64,000 bases of DNA, taken from contig CAWBRU010000016.1 of NCBI GenBank assembly GCA_963791325.1, forward strand, positions 175,262-239,261. Direction: 5' to 3'. The DNA is from JBEVJK01 sp963791325. Lineage in GTDB: Bacteria; Pseudomonadota; Alphaproteobacteria; Rhizobiales; Rhizobiaceae. This document shows, one piece after another, positions 31,015 through 39,849 of the stretch (its first letter is position 1; the number at the start of each line of letters is the position of its first letter). Both the position numbers and the translations under genes were made by a program. The notes beneath the pieces were generated by a model, which saw only the letters and a list, made by a program, of their open reading frames with translations, had not been told where the DNA came from and did no database searches.

Positions 31015-31752
31015 TAATTATATGATTTTGCTGTTTTATTTTTTCCGGCAAGCACGATCCCTAACTTTATCCCTAACTTTTTGAGTTCGTCGTCTTGCGT
31101 GCTGCGGAAATTATCTGTTGCAGGCCAGCTTGAGCGTGTGCGTTGTGCCGCTCCCTGAGGCTCGACAGGAATTCACGGGTGGCTGAGCCTGGACGCACAA
31201 AGAGTGCCCTATTCACATCCCAAGTGGGTCGTTAAGGAGCCTTTTGCATTGTCGTCGATGAAGCTGATGCTCAAGCCGAAGGCTGCAGCTAAACGCATTT
31301 CAGCATCTTCATTCTCAAGACCAAGATGATGGATCCGGCACACAAGTGAGCTGGCACCTCATGGAGACTCCCGATCAGCAGAACGCGACTTTCGTTTAAA
31401 TGCAAAGAGCGGAGGAATTCAGCGCCTGCGCAAATTCAATTCGACCCCGTCCACGCACAGGTCGACGACCCCAGCATCGCGGAACAGCCGGTGCGTCCGG
31501 CGGCCGAGAGATCAATGCCTTGTGCTGGAGACGGGCCCTGCAATCGATGCACACGAGTGGGGACCCCTTTATGGAGGTCTTGGCCGCCGGGCAGGACCTT
31601 GGCCAACCACCTAGGAAAAACTCACGCCCTTTAGTCACTGCTAAGATTGCGCGTGAAAGTCAACCGGACGTGAAGGTGATTACAGAATGTGGCCGCCACC
31701 CGGCGTAGAATTTGGACCAAGATTTGAACCCCATCGTTGAAAGGATCGACCG
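31015..31752 (+). other. Gene-poor stretch right of the integrase
   Basis: AT-rich DNA at 31015-31080, then short open frames (31396-31708 on either strand) without domains or good ribosome sites. Confidence 0.4.
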
Positions 31753-31947
31753 ATGTCTGACACCAGCGTTGGCACGGCGGCTGGCCTCGTTTTCGCCGCC
31801 CGCAAGTACTTCGGGATAGCGAAACTGAACGCCCGCAGAAAGCAGAGTGGGTTGGTTGACTACGCATCGTTCGGCCTCCATCAACGACTTATGACGAGGG
31901 ATGAGGCCGAGGTTCTCATGCGCAGATATCGGCACGGAGTGCGTTAG
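31753..31947 (+). CDS. Small hypothetical protein, 64 aa
   Basis: The product is basic and helical (LVFAARKYFGIAKLNARRKQ, EAEVLMRRYRHGV) without membrane segments. It starts at ATG 31753 in a context (AAAGGATCGACCG before ATG) that recurs almost base for base before the next small gene at 32042. The shared initiation region supports real expression. No family recognised. Confidence 0.5.
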   Translation: MSDTSVGTAAGLVFAARKYFGIAKLNARRKQSGLVDYASFGLHQRLMTRDEAEVLMRRYRHGVR

Positions 31948-32041
31948 GCCTTTACAAGTGTGATCCAGCTTACATTGCGATCGCCCCGGTTTGAGTAAAT
32001 GTAAATCGTGAGGCTCTCCTCTCTTGTGAAAGGATCGAGCG

Positions 32042-32242
32042 ATGCGCGAGCACCTAGAGCACGACGAGCATAAACAGCCTTCGGCTAGAGAGACCATCCT
32101 GGGCCTCTTGATACTTTTCGCCTTGGCAACAGCAATCTGGTTCTTCGTTGAAGAATCCAAAAATCCCCACGTGAATACCTCGGTCGAGGTCGACCATCTC
32201 GACAGTATGGAAAGCCCGGAGGCAAAACTGCCCGAAGGCTAA
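32042..32242 (+). CDS. Small single-pass membrane protein, 66 aa
   Basis: A charged N terminus (REHLEHDEHKQPSARET) leads into one membrane helix (ILGLLILFALATAIWFFV) and an acidic tail (VEVDHLDSMESPEAKLPE). The start context AAAGGATCGAGCG before ATG repeats that of the previous gene. The function is unknown; a membrane-bound accessory peptide is plausible. Confidence 0.55.
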   Translation: MREHLEHDEHKQPSARETILGLLILFALATAIWFFVEESKNPHVNTSVEVDHLDSMESPEAKLPEG

Positions 32243-32819
32243 TTGAATGGCCGGTGCCACTAGCCGCTGACCACCCGTCCCGCGGGGTTGAACTACAACA
32301 CGCCCCGCATTGGGACGCGCTGTCTGGCATTGGAAGAATGGAGAGGTTGGTTCTCGTGGGGCCGTTCGGGAGAGTTGCGGGGTGGCCTCGCGCTGGACAA
32401 CAGTGGGCGTCTATAGAGGCGGCGCTTCAAGCGGCGGGCCGATTTCGTCGCTATATTCGCTAACGACGACGCTACCGACCGCCTCCCTGCTTCTTGATCT
32501 GGGTGCTAAACCGCAGCGAATGTTCAATGCAAGCCGCCAGTAGTTTGGGGAAAACGGGGCTGCCCCATGCACCGCGCGATCTGGCGCTTCGCGCGGGAGC
32601 GCCTTGGACAGTTTGTTCAGGGAAGAGGAACCTTGATGTCGCCGAGGCCGAAATGCCGCGGTCCCGCGATAGATAGTTCAAGGGATAAGACGGCGTTCAA
32701 GAGGGGGATCCGTTTCCTCTAATGGTGGAAGTGACGACCGTCGATTCAGACGCAATGGTGGAGTGACGCTTATGCTGTGTTGAAGCCCGCAAATATTCCA
32801 TGTCCTGGTGGAGAAGATC
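32243..32819 (+). other. Gene-poor stretch
   Basis: Short frames on both strands show no domain. Nothing else is recognised. Confidence 0.4.
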
Positions 32820-33113
32820 ATGCGCGACCGCTTCGAAGAGCCGATTTGGTTCTTGATAGGGCTGGGCTATCCGCACAGCGTCGACAGCGTGTCAGCCGCC
32901 TATTCTTTGCTGTTAGACCAGCCGACGCTCAATCAAGATGTCTCTTTCGAGGGCGTAATAGCCGCGTGCAGGTCAGCACTTGTCGGCGATCTCGACGCGG
33001 CGAAAGTTCGCGGCATCGTCGAACGCTTCGCCAAGCGGCGAGGCATCTTGGCGCCGGCACCTCAAATCGTCGGTTCCTCAATTCTAGGCGGCAATAAATC
33101 AGCCTATGTCTAA
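32820..33113 (+). CDS. DUF982 domain-containing protein
   Basis: A 97-residue protein with the DUF982 pattern. EEPIWFLIGLGYPHSVDSVS is the first strand pair, AAYSLLLDQPT the helix, then GVIAACRSALVGDLDAAKVR with a helix ending RFAKRRGIL. ATG 32820 is preceded by GGTGGAG at about 7 bases, which favours it over GTG 32808. The family is widespread and multi-copy in rhizobia. Its function is unknown. Confidence 0.75.
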   Translation: MRDRFEEPIWFLIGLGYPHSVDSVSAAYSLLLDQPTLNQDVSFEGVIAACRSALVGDLDAAKVRGIVERFAKRRGILAPAPQIVGSSILGGNKSAYV

Positions 33114-33137
33114 GGCTGGTAGTGTGCCCGTGCCGGT

Positions 33138-33704
33138 TCAAGCGAAAGGTGAGACACCGAAAAGCCAGCCGTGCAGCCAGTACCCGAACACAGCAAAAGC
33201 AGCCACACCAATGCCTATGGCGATGAGATCACTGCGCGGCTGAACGACCGCGGGGGACGGGTCGCCACGGGGAACGGAGGCAATCAGATCGATGATTGCG
33301 TAAGCGAAGAACGCTCCGAACAGGAGGAGCGAGGCAAGGTCGCCATTCGCCAATAGATGGCCCACCGCCCAAAGCACGATGCCAACCAACATCGGATGCT
33401 TCAACCGGTGCTTGATCGATCCCGGCGGCAAGTATGCGGCCGCCACAAAAACAAAAGCGGCAAGCACCAGCACCCAAGCCACGTGCGGGCCCCAGGAAGG
33501 CGGCACGTAGATTTCAGGCGCTTCCGGCCGATAGAGCATCCATCCCCAGACGATCAGCGCAAGACCGACGATCGACAGGAGCGAATAGACCCCCTTCCAG
33601 CGCCGCTCATTTGTCGTGACTTGTGCGTCACGAAAGCCCGGGGCAACGATCCGGACCGAATGAGTTCCCAGGAAGATGGCAAGGCCGAGGACCAGCGTCA
33701 GCAT
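33138..33704 (-). CDS. nnrU: NnrU family membrane protein
   Basis: A 188-residue integral membrane protein with about five or six helices. The order GLAIFLGTHSVRIVAPGFRD, RRWKGVYSLLSIVGLALIVW, LVLAAFVFVAAAYLPPGSIK, RLKHPMLVGIVLWAVGHLLA and FGAFFAYAIIDLI is that of NnrU, with the conserved His of GTHS, the KHPML box and GH. NnrU is linked to denitrification gene clusters and the fold relates to methyltransferase-like isoprenylcysteine families; its reaction is not established. ATG 33704 starts the first helix; an upstream-open frame adds 144 residues of unlikely sequence. Confidence 0.8.
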   Translation of the reverse strand: MLTLVLGLAIFLGTHSVRIVAPGFRDAQVTTNERRWKGVYSLLSIVGLALIVWGWMLYRPEAPEIYVPPSWGPHVAWVLVLAAFVFVAAAYLPPGSIKHRLKHPMLVGIVLWAVGHLLANGDLASLLLFGAFFAYAIIDLIASVPRGDPSPAVVQPRSDLIAIGIGVAAFAVFGYWLHGWLFGVSPFA

Positions 33705-34115
33705 GGCAGGAAGGTAAACCACAAGGACGCGCTGTAGAGAAGAGGATTTCTGAATGTCAGGCGAAGTGTCCGGCGATTGACCGGCACTGCCCTGTCCGGC
33801 GCCGAGTTGGCGCCGATCAACGGCCCAATGTGGCGGTGGCCAGCCAGTTAATACGGCCGCGGAGAGCCCCCTCCCTTCGGGCCGAATTTCGCGTTTTAGC
33901 GCCAAAGGAATTGAACAGAGGCCGGGGCCGCTCCGGAAGCAGCCGCACTTGCGTAAAGTCATGTCTCCCCGGGATCCATCCGGACAGTCAAGCCGGGATT
34001 GGCATCGGCGAAGGCGACGCGGACAGGTTGAGAATTGTCTGGCACCTCCGGATCGCAGCCGATGGATCGCGGTAGCTTGTCCAGACCTCCACCGCTTCAC
34101 CGCAATCGATCCGGG

Positions 34116-34335
34116 GTTGACCGACCTCAAACTCATCTGTGATGAAGTTGGGGAGAACGGCGATAACGGCTATGATACCGGTACTTACTCCGTCAAAGTC
34201 CCGATCAAGGAGGGCAAGATGGCAGCCGGTGGCACGCCAACTGAAGTTACCGGCAAGTACGTGGTGGTGTGGATGAAGGAGGACGGAGCTTGGAAGCTCC
34301 ACCGAGACATTTGGAATGACGATCCAGCCAAATAA
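34116..34335 (+). pseudogene. DUF4440 / SnoaL-like fold, C-terminal fragment
   Basis: The end of the frame reads DTGTYSVKVPIKEGKMAAGG and KYVVVWMKEDGAWKLHRDIW, typical of the last strands of nuclear-transport-factor-2-like DUF4440 proteins (final WKxxRDxWN). No N-terminal half precedes it in any frame, so it is truncated at the 5' side. Confidence 0.5.
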
Positions 34336-35208
34336 GATCCACGTCAAGAATTGGCCTACCCGGTGAGCGGGCAGCTCTGGTTGGCCAAATGCAGACCAAG
34401 GTCATCTGCGCTTGCTTGAGGGGGGAGCGCAGCCTGTGCATTGTTCGAATGCCTCGATGGTCTGGTCGGCTGCGATGCCCTCGCCTTCGAATTGGAAGCA
34501 GGCGACAGGCGCTGGCGAGTCTGTCGGTTCTGTCCGCGTGGCGGTGCCGCCCCAACCCTCTGGGCAAAACAACCTTCTTCGCCCCGCCCCATGAATGCGG
34601 ATACGGCCATCGAGCCCGCCCTTAATCGATCAGCACAGGCTGCCACTGGAATTCAGGTTACGACATGGAGTAGATCCCTAGTTGTCCTACCCTATTCGTG
34701 GGGCGCACTACTGGGGACAGAGCGTGTTGCTAACGAGCGCACAGCGGGCAGCCGCAGTGCAGCAAGCCAGCACCCTAATCCGCCGGCATGACAGGCCCGG
34801 TTCAAGCCGGGCCCGACACAGGGTCCCACACAAGCCGTCACGAGGACGGTTTGCGCGGCATCGTGCCTGCGAAAGGCCACAATGGAGCGGCCCGCCACGT
34901 TAGGAAATCCCGATGACCCGCTTGCATTCAATCGCCCCGCAAGGGCGGCGACCTGTCACCTCTTAGCTTCCGCCATCCCCGCCCGCTACCGCCAGCGTCG
35001 CGAGCTCCGGGAGGATATCGCCAACTATCTCCGCGACGCCGCGCCCATGAAAGCACGCCTGGCGACCGCCCGCATCCTGGAGGCCCTTTGGCGGCTTACA
35101 CTGGCCGGCCGCACACGCGCCGACGGCTTCCCAAAGCGCTGATCCTTGCCTTGTCGATCCCCTCACCTACCGGCTTTCATAGACACTGTTCGTTCATCGA
35201 GCGGGTGT
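34336..35208 (+). other. Gene-poor stretch
   Basis: The only notable frame is 34882-35142 (+), whose second half (RYRQRRELREDIANYLRDAA) looks helical and basic, but it has no recognisable family and a poor start. No RNA gene is seen. Confidence 0.35.
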
Positions 35209-35874
35209 TCAACGCGCTCGCAACTGCGCGAGCAGCGTTTCAACCAAAGGAAGCATGTTTCTGACGACGACCGCATCACCCGCTGCATTTGGGTGGTCAT
35301 TGTCCGCTTGTAGTAAATCCGGATGCCCAGTCACGCCCTCCTTGAAGTCGGCGTAGAGCAAGTCTCCATGCTTGGCGGCCAACTCGGAGAACATCTTTGA
35401 AAACGGCGCGGCATAGTCAGCCCCGCAATACCCGTAGGCCGCGGTTCCAACCACAAGCACCGGAATGCGCTTCTGGGCGAGTATACTCAGAATCTGGCCG
35501 AGGTTTGTTCGCGTTTGTTCCAGGTCGATACCGCCGCAATCGTTCTGACCCAATTCAACGAGGGCAACGTGGTTTGCAGGGCTAGCCTGCAGGTCAAGGC
35601 CCTCTTTGTATTTCTCCAGCCAATCGAGACCCCGTTTGCTGGTCGCCGTGTAGCCCACCTCGACAATTGTCACCGGGTGCCCGGCAGCGTTCAGCCCAGC
35701 CTTTAGCCTGGTCGCAAAGGTGTCGGGGGCAGCTACTCCATAGCTGTTGATGTAGCTGTCGCCGAGGGTGACGATTATCGGAGGTGCATCTTCGGCATTT
35801 ACGTTGCCGGCTAACCCCAACATTGCGGAAAGTGCGGCAAGGGCCACAAACGAAACGTCACGCACTTTTGTCAT
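35209..35874 (-). CDS. SGNH/GDSL-type esterase (TesA-like), secreted
   Basis: A 221-residue protein with signal peptide (FVALAALSAMLGLAGNVNA). The serine block is IIVTLGDSYINSYGVAAPDT (catalytic Ser in GDSY), the oxyanion Asn block is VELGQNDCGGID and the Asp/His block is ADNDHPNAAG. These are arranged as in TesA-like arylesterases. The protein would hydrolyse ester or thioester bonds in the periplasm. ATG 35874 gives the best signal peptide; an alternative ATG 35919 behind a G-rich ribosome site would add 15 basic residues. It is a stand-alone gene. Confidence 0.8.
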   Translation of the reverse strand: MTKVRDVSFVALAALSAMLGLAGNVNAEDAPPIIVTLGDSYINSYGVAAPDTFATRLKAGLNAAGHPVTIVEVGYTATSKRGLDWLEKYKEGLDLQASPANHVALVELGQNDCGGIDLEQTRTNLGQILSILAQKRIPVLVVGTAAYGYCGADYAAPFSKMFSELAAKHGDLLYADFKEGVTGHPDLLQADNDHPNAAGDAVVVRNMLPLVETLLAQLRAR

Positions 35875-36196
35875 GTGTCTATCTCCCAGCCGGGCCATCC
35901 GGGCTATCCTTGTTCGCATGTTCCCCCCTGACTGATTGCTTCGCCGCCAGGACTGATTGACCTCCATCATACGCGAATGATCAGCGACATTCGATGGGCA
36001 AGCCTCGACACAGTTTCTTTGGCGCGGTAGAAGCGAGGGTCGTTAGATGACCCCCATCCATCGCCTGTCGATCTTCAACGCGCTCATAGGGCCTTCCCGC
36101 TGGGCATGTCGAGACAGCACAGATGGGAGCATTTCCGTTCTCCTCCCATGAGTGGCTGGAGCGCCGGCCTCCGCCTCCGCAAGTAAGGCTGCAGGC

Positions 36197-36295
36197 GCGG
36201 CCCTCGCGGGCCGCGGCTGCTCCACTGCCGCAGGGCAAGCGCTCGGTAGAGCAGCGCTTGCCAGGCCGCAGGCCGCGAGTCGCAATGGTGCGACT
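36197..36295 (+). repeat. Cluster of three hairpins between the SGNH gene and a phage-like remnant
   Basis: Three perfect inverted repeats follow each other: 36197-36203 with 36208-36214 (7 bp), 36234-36243 with 36253-36262 (10 bp), and 36278-36284 with 36289-36295 (7 bp, tetraloop). Their spacing resembles a REP-type palindromic cluster or a structured RNA. No T-tract is present. Confidence 0.45.
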
Positions 36296-36317
36296 TCCGC
36301 CTTTCTGGAGCTCTCCC

Positions 36318-36742
36318 ATGTATGACCGCAATATGCCTGCCATGCGGGCCTATGCGCTCGCCTCGCCGCAAGGCCTGATCGAAGTTATTGCTTTCGTCCT
36401 GTGTACCATCGCTAGCCGCTTTCCCTCGTCGGCGACAGCGTGCGCGACGTCCGCATCAACGGTATCGGCTTCTTCGGCGCGAAGGCCGCGGGCTACGTCT
36501 ACGCAGTCGAGCATGCCGAAGTCATTTTCGCCGCTGTCCGCAAAGCGGTTGAGGACCGCGATACCTCCGCGCCGTCGACGTGCTCGGCAACATTCCCGGG
36601 CTCGGCTGGTGAAGGCCGGTTTCGCGGCACAGATCATCGGCCCCGAGGTCGCCTGTCTGGATAGCCACCATTTGCGATGAAGTGGAAGCTGAGCGGCGAG
36701 TGCCGCGACTTCGAAATCATTTACATTGAGGAGATCCAGTAA
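36318..36742 (+). pseudogene. Phage-like protein with helix-hairpin-helix (IPGLG-V-KAGF) motif, frame-broken
   Basis: From ATG 36318 the product reads AMRAYALASPQGLIEVIAFV, then in other frames VRDVRINGIGFFGAKAAGYV and YAVEHAEVIFAAVRKAVEDR. Next come a reconstructed NIPGLG plus VKAGFAAQIIGPEVACLDSH and a C-terminal SGECRDFEIIYIEEIQ. The IPGLG-VKAGF-CLD order resembles phage proteins with a DNA-glycosylase-like helix-hairpin-helix. Breaks lie near 36425, 36585 and 36670. The stop overlaps the next ATG (TAATG). Function is only inferred. Confidence 0.4.
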
Positions 36743-37065
36743 TGACACCCGGCCGCTACAAGATGGGCGCACCGCAGCGCCTCGCGTCCGAGCTTCGCAT
36801 CGGCGATCGCGTCGACCTGTACAACGACGAGTTCGCCGACGGCGAGGAGACCGACAACCACCCGGAGTTTGAATTCGAGTTCCTGGCGGTCGAAGCCATC
36901 AAGGTGGAGTCGCCCGAATGCACCCGCGTCGACTTTCAGGACGGCTTTTCGCGCCGCTTCCCGCCCGATCACTGGATCGGTGGCGACGGCGAGGTGATGA
37001 GTCGCATTTCGAACACACTTGGCGCGTCCGGTGGCCCAAGAACAAACCCCACCAAAGGAAGCTCA
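36742..37065 (+). CDS. Hypothetical acidic protein, fused in frame to the next gene
   Basis: ATG 36742 overlaps the stop of the preceding gene. The product has an acidic middle (DLYNDEFADGEETDNHPEFE) and ends its conserved-looking part at HWIGGDGEV. No stop separates it from the secreted protein that follows; the frame simply continues into that protein's signal peptide. I read this as two genes whose separating stop is lost or was never needed, not as one protein. The function is unknown. Confidence 0.4.
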
Positions 37066-37596
37066 ATGCGCAACTTCATGACCCTGATGGCGGCGACGGC
37101 AGTCGCACTCTCTGCGATAGCAGCCTACGCACAAGATCAGAACCCCCTTCCCAAGGCCAGCGATGTGCTGGTCAGGTATGGGCCCGACATCGAGGGCTGG
37201 ACCGTCTATGCAAATCAAACCCGCGGAGATTGCTTGATCGTGCACGATTATGGCCCAGATGCGATGGGCGCCGTGCAAATGGGCGTTACCCCAAATGATA
37301 AGGAGATAGGATACCTTGGCGTGTTCACGAAGGCGGATATCGGCCTTCAGAGCGGCACCCAGTCGCCAATCGCGGTCTCCATCGGCGGCAAACTTTATAG
37401 TGGTGTGTCCACCACCCAAAACGCCAAGGGCGGATATTCTGGCGGCTATATCTTGACGGACGACCCAAAATTCAAACGCGCGGTGGCGAAGCAATACACA
37501 ATGACTGTATTTCCTACAACCGTTGGAGAGTTTGTCATTGATCTGAAGGGGACTTTCAGGGCAATGGCAGCGGGCCGCAAGTGCCTCAAACATTGA
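37066..37596 (+). CDS. Secreted hypothetical protein, 176 aa
   Basis: ATG 37066 has a good ribosome site (AAAGGAAG 6 bases upstream) and starts a classical signal peptide (RNFMTLMAATAVALSAIAAY, cut near AYAQDQ). The mature part has mixed beta-type sequence (EGWTVYANQTRGDCLIVHDY, GYLGVFTKADIGLQSG) and two cysteines. No domain recognised; related invasion-associated-like secreted proteins are possible. The signal peptide is the reason to separate it from the upstream in-frame sequence. Confidence 0.6.
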   Translation: MRNFMTLMAATAVALSAIAAYAQDQNPLPKASDVLVRYGPDIEGWTVYANQTRGDCLIVHDYGPDAMGAVQMGVTPNDKEIGYLGVFTKADIGLQSGTQSPIAVSIGGKLYSGVSTTQNAKGGYSGGYILTDDPKFKRAVAKQYTMTVFPTTVGEFVIDLKGTFRAMAAGRKCLKH

Positions 37597-37931
37597 CCGA
37601 TCGGCTCTGACCACTTTGGCTTCATGGTTCCTGAACAATCGTCAGTAGACGAGGGATTTGGCGTTTGAAACAGAATTGACAATTCTGTTTCATCCCGCCC
37701 TTGAAGGCCCTCCACCGTAAAATTAGAGGCGAACCGAACCTCAAGGAGGAGCACGCAGTTTGGCGCCGACGATCTTTTCCAGAGTGGACGCAAATTCTCG
37801 CCCTGTCTTGAAATCTCTCTGATGGCAAATTAGTTGCCTGCGAATCTGCTTCGGATGCAACAAATGCTGCGCACCTTGATGCGGCGATCCCCATCGCGAA
37901 AGCTCGGCCGAGCTCTGGAAATGACAAACAT
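37597..37931 (+). other. Intergenic stretch
   Basis: No gene is seen. An inverted repeat (aattctgtttcatc-type, about 37665-37697: CAGAATTGACAATTCTG) forms a small hairpin. Confidence 0.4.
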
Positions 37932-38117
37932 ATGCATGTCTACGCAGACGGCCTAATGGTGTACGAGTCCGAGCTGTGGCTCAAGGTGAAGTGCTGCGAG
38001 GAGGCCGCCGCGTTCGAGATCATCGGCATCGCGCGTGAGCGCGGCAAGGTGCCGGTGGCGCCGCTCAGCGAGCACTTAGGCGACGAGATGATCAGCCTCA
38101 ACCGTCGCATGCGCTAG
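37932..38117 (+). CDS. Small hypothetical protein, 61 aa
   Basis: A short acidic/basic helical protein (ELWLKVKCCEEAAAFEIIGI, EHLGDEMISLNRRM) with no membrane segment. Codon use is normal for the chromosome. The ribosome site is weak. It resembles small phage-borne proteins but no family can be named. Confidence 0.4.
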   Translation: MHVYADGLMVYESELWLKVKCCEEAAAFEIIGIARERGKVPVAPLSEHLGDEMISLNRRMR

Positions 38118-38226
38118 CGCTGTGGCAACGAGTGACAGCTAAGGTCTAATAGCTCGGCCATGTCCCTGGACCGGTGATTTAGAGCTTAACCGACGGCGGG
38201 TAGCCTAATTTACGCTACCGGAACCC

Positions 38227-38979
38227 TCATCTACTACCTCCATTCCCGTTGCCGCCACCTTCGGACCCTGTTCCATTGCCACCGCCACCTCCATTGCCAT
38301 TGCCACAGTTGCCGCCACCCGCTCCCTGACAGCCGCCACCACCATTCCCGTTGCCATTCCCACCGCTTCCAGGAAAGTTAATGCTAGGAAATCCTGTGAA
38401 TTTACCTATCAGACCGGGCAATGTGTTAGCCGCTCCAAAACCGGGCGGCAGTCGACCGACCGTGCCGGGTAGCGTGTTCGCGCTTCCGAAACCCGGGGGC
38501 AGGCGACCGACAATGCCGGGCAGCGTGTTCGCACTTCCGAAACCAGGCGGCAGCCGACGCACCGTGCCGGGCAGCGTGTTCGCACTTCCGAAACCAGGCG
38601 GCAGTCGACCCACCGTGCCGGGCAGCGTGTTCGCACTTCCAAAACCAGGCGGCAGTCGACCCACCGTGCCAGGCAGCGTGTTCGCTCCTACTGTGTTACC
38701 GGGCACCTGGCCGATCGGTGGAGTTATCCCGCTTGTACCGCTTCCGTCTACCGTACCAACGCTAGACGGATCCGTAGTCTCCGTCGCACTCAGACCCGGG
38801 TCCCCCGGGCTCACGCCTCCAAACGACAGACCGCCTGCGCCCCGTCTACTTCTATGTGAACCACTACCCGTATCTCGTGCTGAAGACATACAATCTCGCC
38901 GACTACTGACAATTCTACACTCATCAGCTATCGCCTGCGTACATAACAAGCAGCTCAGTCCGATCATCCATACTTTCAT
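38227..38979 (-). CDS. Secreted repeat protein with 17-residue repeats and Gly/Asn-rich tail
   Basis: A 250-residue protein begins with a signal peptide (WMIGLSCLLCTQAIA, cut before DECRIV). Its centre holds five exact-length 17-residue units of the type ANTLPGTVGRLPPGFGS, encoded by a 51-bp period from 38689 down to 38435, plus a diverged sixth unit. The tail is rich in Gly and Asn (GGGCQGAGGGNCGNGNGGGG). This looks like an extracellular structural or wall-associated protein. The family is not recognised. Few changes between units suggest recent expansion by slippage or unequal exchange. Confidence 0.65.
   Translation of the reverse strand: MKVWMIGLSCLLCTQAIADECRIVSSRRDCMSSARDTGSGSHRSRRGAGGLSFGGVSPGDPGLSATETTDPSSVGTVDGSGTSGITPPIGQVPGNTVGANTLPGTVGRLPPGFGSANTLPGTVGRLPPGFGSANTLPGTVRRLPPGFGSANTLPGIVGRLPPGFGSANTLPGTVGRLPPGFGAANTLPGLIGKFTGFPSINFPGSGGNGNGNGGGGCQGAGGGNCGNGNGGGGGNGTGSEGGGNGNGGSR
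38435..38689 (-). repeat. Five tandem 51-bp repeats inside a secreted protein gene
   Basis: Units begin at 38435, 38486, 38537, 38588 and 38639, exactly 51 bp apart, and stay in frame (17 codons each). Most differences between units are single bases, many silent. It is a protein-coding tandem repeat without spacers, not a CRISPR array. Confidence 0.85.
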
Positions 38980-39101
38980 TGCCCGAGAACCTCCATATCC
39001 TTTGTCCGAGCCTCGGCTATCGTAGATTGCACCAGTGCGCCGGGCGTTGCGATCGGTGCGCGACCGTTAGCGTTGATTGAATTGAGCACCACGCTCGCGC
39101 C

Positions 39102-39131
39102 ATCGAGGACAACTGATGAGTTGTCCTCGAT
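39102..39131 (-). terminator. Perfect 13-bp hairpin, terminator-like
   Basis: Bases 39102-39114 pair perfectly with 39119-39131 around a 4-base loop. It lies 15 bp beyond the minus-strand stop at 39146 and upstream of the repeat-protein gene. There is no T-run on the minus strand, so intrinsic termination is uncertain. Confidence 0.5.
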
Positions 39132-39145
39132 CATGGCAGGGGAGG

Positions 39146-39535
39146 TCATATCGGGGGGGTGTTGTCGGCGCTGGCGCCGCTCGGATTACGAAATTTGCCG
39201 AGGTTGATCACCAAGGTATTGGTGCCAGGCTGGATGGAACCAAGCCTCCCGTCGACCGTGGTTGCTGTTCCGGTAGGCCCGAGGCCTACTTGGATTGAGC
39301 CAGGCAGAACCGTTTGGCCTATTAGCACGATGTCGGTCAACACGACTTCCTCGGGTCGACAAGTAGTCGGATCGATCGGCGGCAAGGTCGGGCTGAGGGT
39401 GAAGTGGCGACGCCGACCACCATGGTGACGCTTTGCAGCCTGCGCACTGCTATGCCAGCCGATGACTCTGAGCAGGGCCACGGCGTCACTGGACAGCGGG
39501 TCCGCGACGTCAGCCACGGTGAGCGGGACATCCAT
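39146..39535 (-). CDS. Hypothetical protein, 129 aa
   Basis: From ATG 39535 the frame reads VPLTVADVADPLSSDAVALL and, near the end, VVLTDIVLIGQTVLPGSIQV with GTATTVDGRLGSIQPGTNTL. The C-terminal part looks like beta strands of a secreted or surface protein. The start is uncertain (weak ribosome site; the frame is open upstream). A hairpin follows its stop. No family recognised. Confidence 0.3.
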   Translation of the reverse strand: MDVPLTVADVADPLSSDAVALLRVIGWHSSAQAAKRHHGGRRRHFTLSPTLPPIDPTTCRPEEVVLTDIVLIGQTVLPGSIQVGLGPTGTATTVDGRLGSIQPGTNTLVINLGKFRNPSGASADNTPPI

Positions 39536-39849
39536 GTTCTCGGAAGATTGCGTCACGGCCCCTCGCACTGGCTTAGGGGTTGACCGGTGCGCTCTTGGAT
39601 CTCTCCCACATCGCCTTCGAGAGAAATCGAGCAATGTCCGGGCGACCCGAGGGAAGCCGAATGATCGAGGTCGTCCCCAGCTTGGCGTCATGGCGGTGTC
39701 GATTGTGTCGGCCGCCAGTTTGAGGCCAGCGACCAGCCAACGACCGAAGCGCATGACGGAGCGTCGACCCGAGCGGTAACATAGATCCATCGTTGCGGAG
39801 GTCCTGGCGACTATCAAGGAACTTCTACTGCGACGAAGCACCGAGAGTG

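Noticed and set aside
34882..35142. Possible 86-residue gene
   Set aside because: No family, poor start and low-complexity basic sequence; kept only as a note.
38435..38689. Possible CRISPR-like array
   Set aside because: The 51-bp units are directly adjacent, without variable spacers, and stay in frame in a protein gene.
38351..39025. Repeat-rich open frame on the plus strand
   Set aside because: It mirrors the 51-bp repeats. The minus strand carries the signal peptide and proper start, so the minus gene was chosen.
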